This document shows, in pieces, positions 14,218-15,186 of a stretch of DNA of 15,186 nt. Each line of letters opens with the position of its first letter. Within the stretch, counting starts at the first letter, position 1. The position numbers and the translations under genes are program-made. Origin of the DNA: CAYUIG01 sp964444685 (GTDB lineage Bacteria; Gemmatimonadota; Gemmatimonadetes; Longimicrobiales; RSA9); assembly GCA_964444685.1 (NCBI GenBank), contig CAYUIG010000066.1:1-15186 (forward strand). Reading direction: 5' to 3'. The notes under the pieces were generated by a model. The model had not been told where the DNA came from, did not search any database, and was given only the letters and a program-made list of their open reading frames with translations.

Positions 14218-15095
14218 GCGCGACCGAACGCCACGTCCCGATCGACTCGGCGCAGCGCGGGCGCGGCCCGTTCATCTGGCGCTTCAACCTGTACCACCGC
14301 CTCACCCACGCGGTCGTCGTCTTCTCGTTCTTCCTGCTCGTCATTACCGGGATGCCGCTGAAGATGCACTGCGCGCCCTGGGCTGCACCGCTCGTGAGCC
14401 TGCTCGGCGGAGTGGAAATGGCGGGCATCCTGCACCGCTTCGGCGCGATCATGACGTTCGGCTACTTCACCGCGCACCTCGGCTTCCTGTTCGTGCGCTT
14501 CATCCGGAGCGACGACAAGAAGGGGATGTTCTGGGGTCACGGGTCCATGGTGCCGCAGCCGAAGGATGTGAAGGACTTCATCGCGCAGGTGAAGTGGTTC
14601 CTCGGGAAGGGGCCGCGTCCCCACTTCGGGCGCTACTCCTACATGGAGAAGTTCGACTACCTGGCGGTGTTCTGGGGCATGTTCATCATCGGCGGCTCGG
14701 GCGTGCTGCTGTGGTTCCCCGAGTTCTTCGCCGGTTTTCTGCCGGGCTGGGCCTTCAACCTGGCCGCGGTCGTGCACGCCGACGAGGCGATCCTCGCGAC
14801 CGCATTCATCTTCACGATCCACTTCTTCAACGTGCACATGCGGCCCGAGAAGTTCCCGCTGGATGCGGTGATCATGACCGGCCGCGCGACGATGGAGTAC
14901 ATGGAGGAGGAGCACCCGATGGTCGTGGAGGACCTCGGGGGCGAACCGAAGCCGTACAGCGAGCGGCCGGTGCTCGACGCCGCGGCACCGCCGCCGACGC
15001 GCCGCGCGACCACGTGGGCCGCCGTGTTCGGCTTCATTACACTGGGTCTTGGCTTCGCACTGATCGGGATGATGCTGTGGGTCGCGTTCTGCTGA
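14214..15095 (+). CDS. Cytochrome b membrane subunit (FdhI/b561-like), partner of the multihaem cytochrome
   Basis: This 293-residue integral membrane dihaem b protein would exchange electrons between quinone and the multihaem cytochrome. It has four core helices: about residues 33-50 (preceded by YHRLTH with His28 and His32), 73-95 (ILHRFG with His74 and FTAHLG with His88), the VFWGMFIIGGSGVLLWF segment, and a fourth helix with histidines in VVHADE and TIHFFNVHM. Paired histidines on helices 1, 2 and 4 match the haem b ligation pattern of formate dehydrogenase gamma/thiosulfate reductase type subunits. A long loop with the FWGHGSMVPQPKDVKDF region separates helices 2 and 3, as in that family. 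A fifth helix lies near the C-terminus (about 268-290). The ATG overlaps the previous stop as ATGA, so the two are translationally coupled. Physiological direction is unknown. Confidence 0.9.
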   Translation: MSATERHVPIDSAQRGRGPFIWRFNLYHRLTHAVVVFSFFLLVITGMPLKMHCAPWAAPLVSLLGGVEMAGILHRFGAIMTFGYFTAHLGFLFVRFIRSDDKKGMFWGHGSMVPQPKDVKDFIAQVKWFLGKGPRPHFGRYSYMEKFDYLAVFWGMFIIGGSGVLLWFPEFFAGFLPGWAFNLAAVVHADEAILATAFIFTIHFFNVHMRPEKFPLDAVIMTGRATMEYMEEEHPMVVEDLGGEPKPYSERPVLDAAAPPPTRRATTWAAVFGFITLGLGFALIGMMLWVAFC

Positions 15096-15186
15096 TACTC
15101 GCCCTTGCCGCGCTCGCCGCGTGCGAGCCGCCGGCCGCCGAGCCGGAGGCGGGCGCGGCGCTGGTCGTCGCGGCCGCGACACCCGT
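15077..15186 (+). CDS. Lipoprotein, N-terminal fragment (cut by right edge)
   Basis: A frame opening at GTG 15077 overlaps the last 19 bp of the cytochrome b gene and stays open to the window end. It encodes MGRVLLILALAALAAC (GTG read as Met), a signal peptide ending in the lipobox LAAC with Cys16, followed by an acidic/alanine-proline linker (EPPAAEPEAG). This is a typical bacterial lipoprotein start. Its overlap with the cytochrome b gene suggests a third member of the respiratory operon, possibly another periplasmic redox protein, but no functional domain is inside the window. No strong ribosome site is seen; translational coupling is likely. Confidence 0.6.
   Translation, partial: MGRVLLILALAALAACEPPAAEPEAGAALVVAAATP

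Noticed and set aside
13065..15095. 676-codon plus-strand frame spanning the cytochrome genes
   Set aside because: Its first part is out of frame with the 11 CXXCH motifs. Only the portion from ATG 14214 is the real cytochrome b gene.

Overview
The window is GC-rich (by eye about two thirds G+C), densely coding DNA with no RNA genes, CRISPR array, transposase or phage gene. The gene content suggests a free-living chemoheterotroph, most likely Gemmatimonadota. The pointers are an S46 dipeptidyl-peptidase lipoprotein, a beta-propeller sensor kinase of the Reg_prop/Y_Y_Y type, a PD40-repeat lipoprotein, a multihaem cytochrome with a cytochrome b partner, and gene starts that look leaderless. Acidobacteriota or a related soil/sediment phylum cannot be excluded from sequence alone.

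Layout. Positions 1-2904, minus strand: a likely three-gene operon read right to left, made of an MFS transporter, an ABC-2 type ATPase and its permease. The permease runs off the left edge and its GTG start overlaps the ATPase stop as GTGA. Positions 3005-6576, plus strand: a divergent two-component system, with a 941-residue periplasmic-propeller histidine kinase and a NarL/LuxR-type response regulator overlapping as ATGA. Positions 6682-7596: a six-repeat PD40 propeller lipoprotein. Positions 7791-8213: a small exported protein of unknown family behind a leader with two hairpins. Positions 8270-9316: a PLP enzyme of the ACC deaminase/D-cysteine desulfhydrase family. Positions 9375-11552: the S46 peptidase lipoprotein. 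Positions 11560-11653: an inverted-repeat element with perfect 20-bp arms. Positions 11685-13043: an M20 dipeptidase. Positions 13051-15186: a respiratory module consisting of an 11-haem membrane-anchored cytochrome c, a cytochrome b membrane subunit (ATGA overlap), and the start of a lipoprotein gene cut by the right edge.

How the genes may work together (inference). The S46 peptidase would release dipeptides at the cell envelope and the M20 enzyme would hydrolyse them in the cytoplasm, with the PLP enzyme acting on an amino acid nearby. The cytochrome pair looks like a quinol/cytochrome c electron-transfer complex facing the periplasm. The ABC and MFS genes look like export functions. The two-component system senses an unknown envelope signal and may control its divergent or downstream neighbours.

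The most unusual non-coding signal is a shared upstream block found before both the kinase gene and the PLP-enzyme gene. It carries ACCGGGTAGCCG, a 10-nt loop between CCGGG and CCCGG, and, at exactly the same spacing, TAC[C/T]TTG placed 7-8 nt before the ATG. This looks like a shared promoter for leaderless transcripts, and at the second site it is embedded in a perfect 14-bp hairpin.
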